Made by a program: the position numbers and the translations under genes. The notes under the pieces are model-generated. The model did no database searches. It saw only the letters and a list, made by a program, of their open reading frames with translations, and was not told the DNA's origin. 15,194 bases of DNA. Source: Bacteroidales bacterium (GTDB taxonomy: Bacteria; Bacteroidota; Bacteroidia; Bacteroidales; PUMT01). Every line of letters starts with the position of its first letter. Within the stretch, counting starts at the first letter, position 1. Of the stretch, positions 14,817 to 15,194 are shown piece by piece. Location: assembly GCA_007119075.1 (NCBI GenBank), contig SKQJ01000003.1, forward strand, positions 1 through 15,194, written 5' to 3'.

Positions 14817-15194
14817 ATGTCATCCGATTCAATATACAATAAACGTGGCGTATCTGCGACAAAGGAAGATGTGCACGCCGCCATAAAAAAAACTGGCAAA
14901 GGGCTCTTTCCCCGGGCCTTTTGCAAGATCATCCCCGATATACTGGGGGGAGATGATAAGTATTGTAACGTGATGCATGCCGACGGGGCCGGAACCAAGT
15001 CATCTCTCGCTTATATTTACTGGAAGGAAACCGGCGATTTGTCGGTCTGGAAGGGCATAGCCCGGGATGCAATTGTAATGAACCTGGATGACCTGCTATG
15101 CGTGGGAGCCACAGACAATATAATCCTTTCATCAACAATCGGCCGAAACAAAAACAATATTCCCGGTGAAGTAATCGCAGCAATAATTGAAGGA
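14817..15194 (+). CDS. purM: Phosphoribosylformylglycinamidine cyclo-ligase (AIR synthetase), 5' part
   Basis: The enzyme closes the imidazole ring in purine synthesis, converting FGAM and ATP to AIR in the cytosol. The first 126 codons are present and the frame is open at the window's right edge. The opening YNKRGVSATKEDVHAAIKKT, then FCKIIPDILGGD and HADGAGTKSSLAY (ATP/substrate-binding loop), match the Bacteroidota form of PurM. IARDAIVMNLDDLLCVGA and SSTIGRNK continue the family pattern. The ATG lies one nucleotide after the TAG of the GNAT-nitrilase gene, implying shared transcription and perhaps translational coupling. No start ambiguity is apparent. A general PurM-like/AIR synthase-related protein is the only alternative. 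Confidence 0.92.
   Translation, partial: MSSDSIYNKRGVSATKEDVHAAIKKTGKGLFPRAFCKIIPDILGGDDKYCNVMHADGAGTKSSLAYIYWKETGDLSVWKGIARDAIVMNLDDLLCVGATDNIILSSTIGRNKNNIPGEVIAAIIEG

Overview
The window looks like ordinary chromosome from a member of the Bacteroidota. The evidence is a PorE-like OmpA/beta-propeller protein, a 729-aa type III glutamine synthetase, a Bacteroidota-style purM, a short (463-aa) arginine decarboxylase, and AT-rich leaders without clear Shine-Dalgarno sequences. Two promoters also match the Bacteroidota -7 element TAnnTTTG. I saw no tRNA, rRNA, CRISPR array, insertion sequence or phage gene.

Layout. Positions 1-60 may hold the last codons of an upstream gene. Positions 61-310 have no convincing gene; the part from about 149 to 305 is GC-rich and full of inverted repeats, and may be a structured RNA. 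A membrane metallopeptidase-like gene (DUF3267, minus strand) diverges from a plus-strand operon: gpmI (glycolysis), a Cys-rich DUF3109 gene overlapping it by ATGA, and an M20 dipeptidase. A hairpin terminator closes that operon. Next come single-gene units for type III glutamine synthetase, with its own promoter and terminator, and a four-domain TPR/propeller/CRD/OmpA envelope protein.

The right half is centred on polyamines. A minus-strand operon encodes arginine decarboxylase, agmatinase and a deoxyhypusine-synthase-like protein. Together they would give arginine -> agmatine -> putrescine -> a larger polyamine, perhaps homospermidine. The last enzyme keeps the Schiff-base lysine region but, by hand alignment, lacks three residues that bind spermidine in the human enzyme. 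Across a 418-bp divergent spacer lies a GNAT acetyltransferase/nitrilase-superfamily fusion. One base after its stop begins purM (purine synthesis), which runs off the right edge.

Nothing here is a clear new defence or mobile system. The best candidates for follow-up are the polyamine operon with its modified DHS-like enzyme, the GNAT-nitrilase fusion facing it, and the hairpin-rich segment near the left edge. All functional calls come from motif recognition by eye, with no database search.
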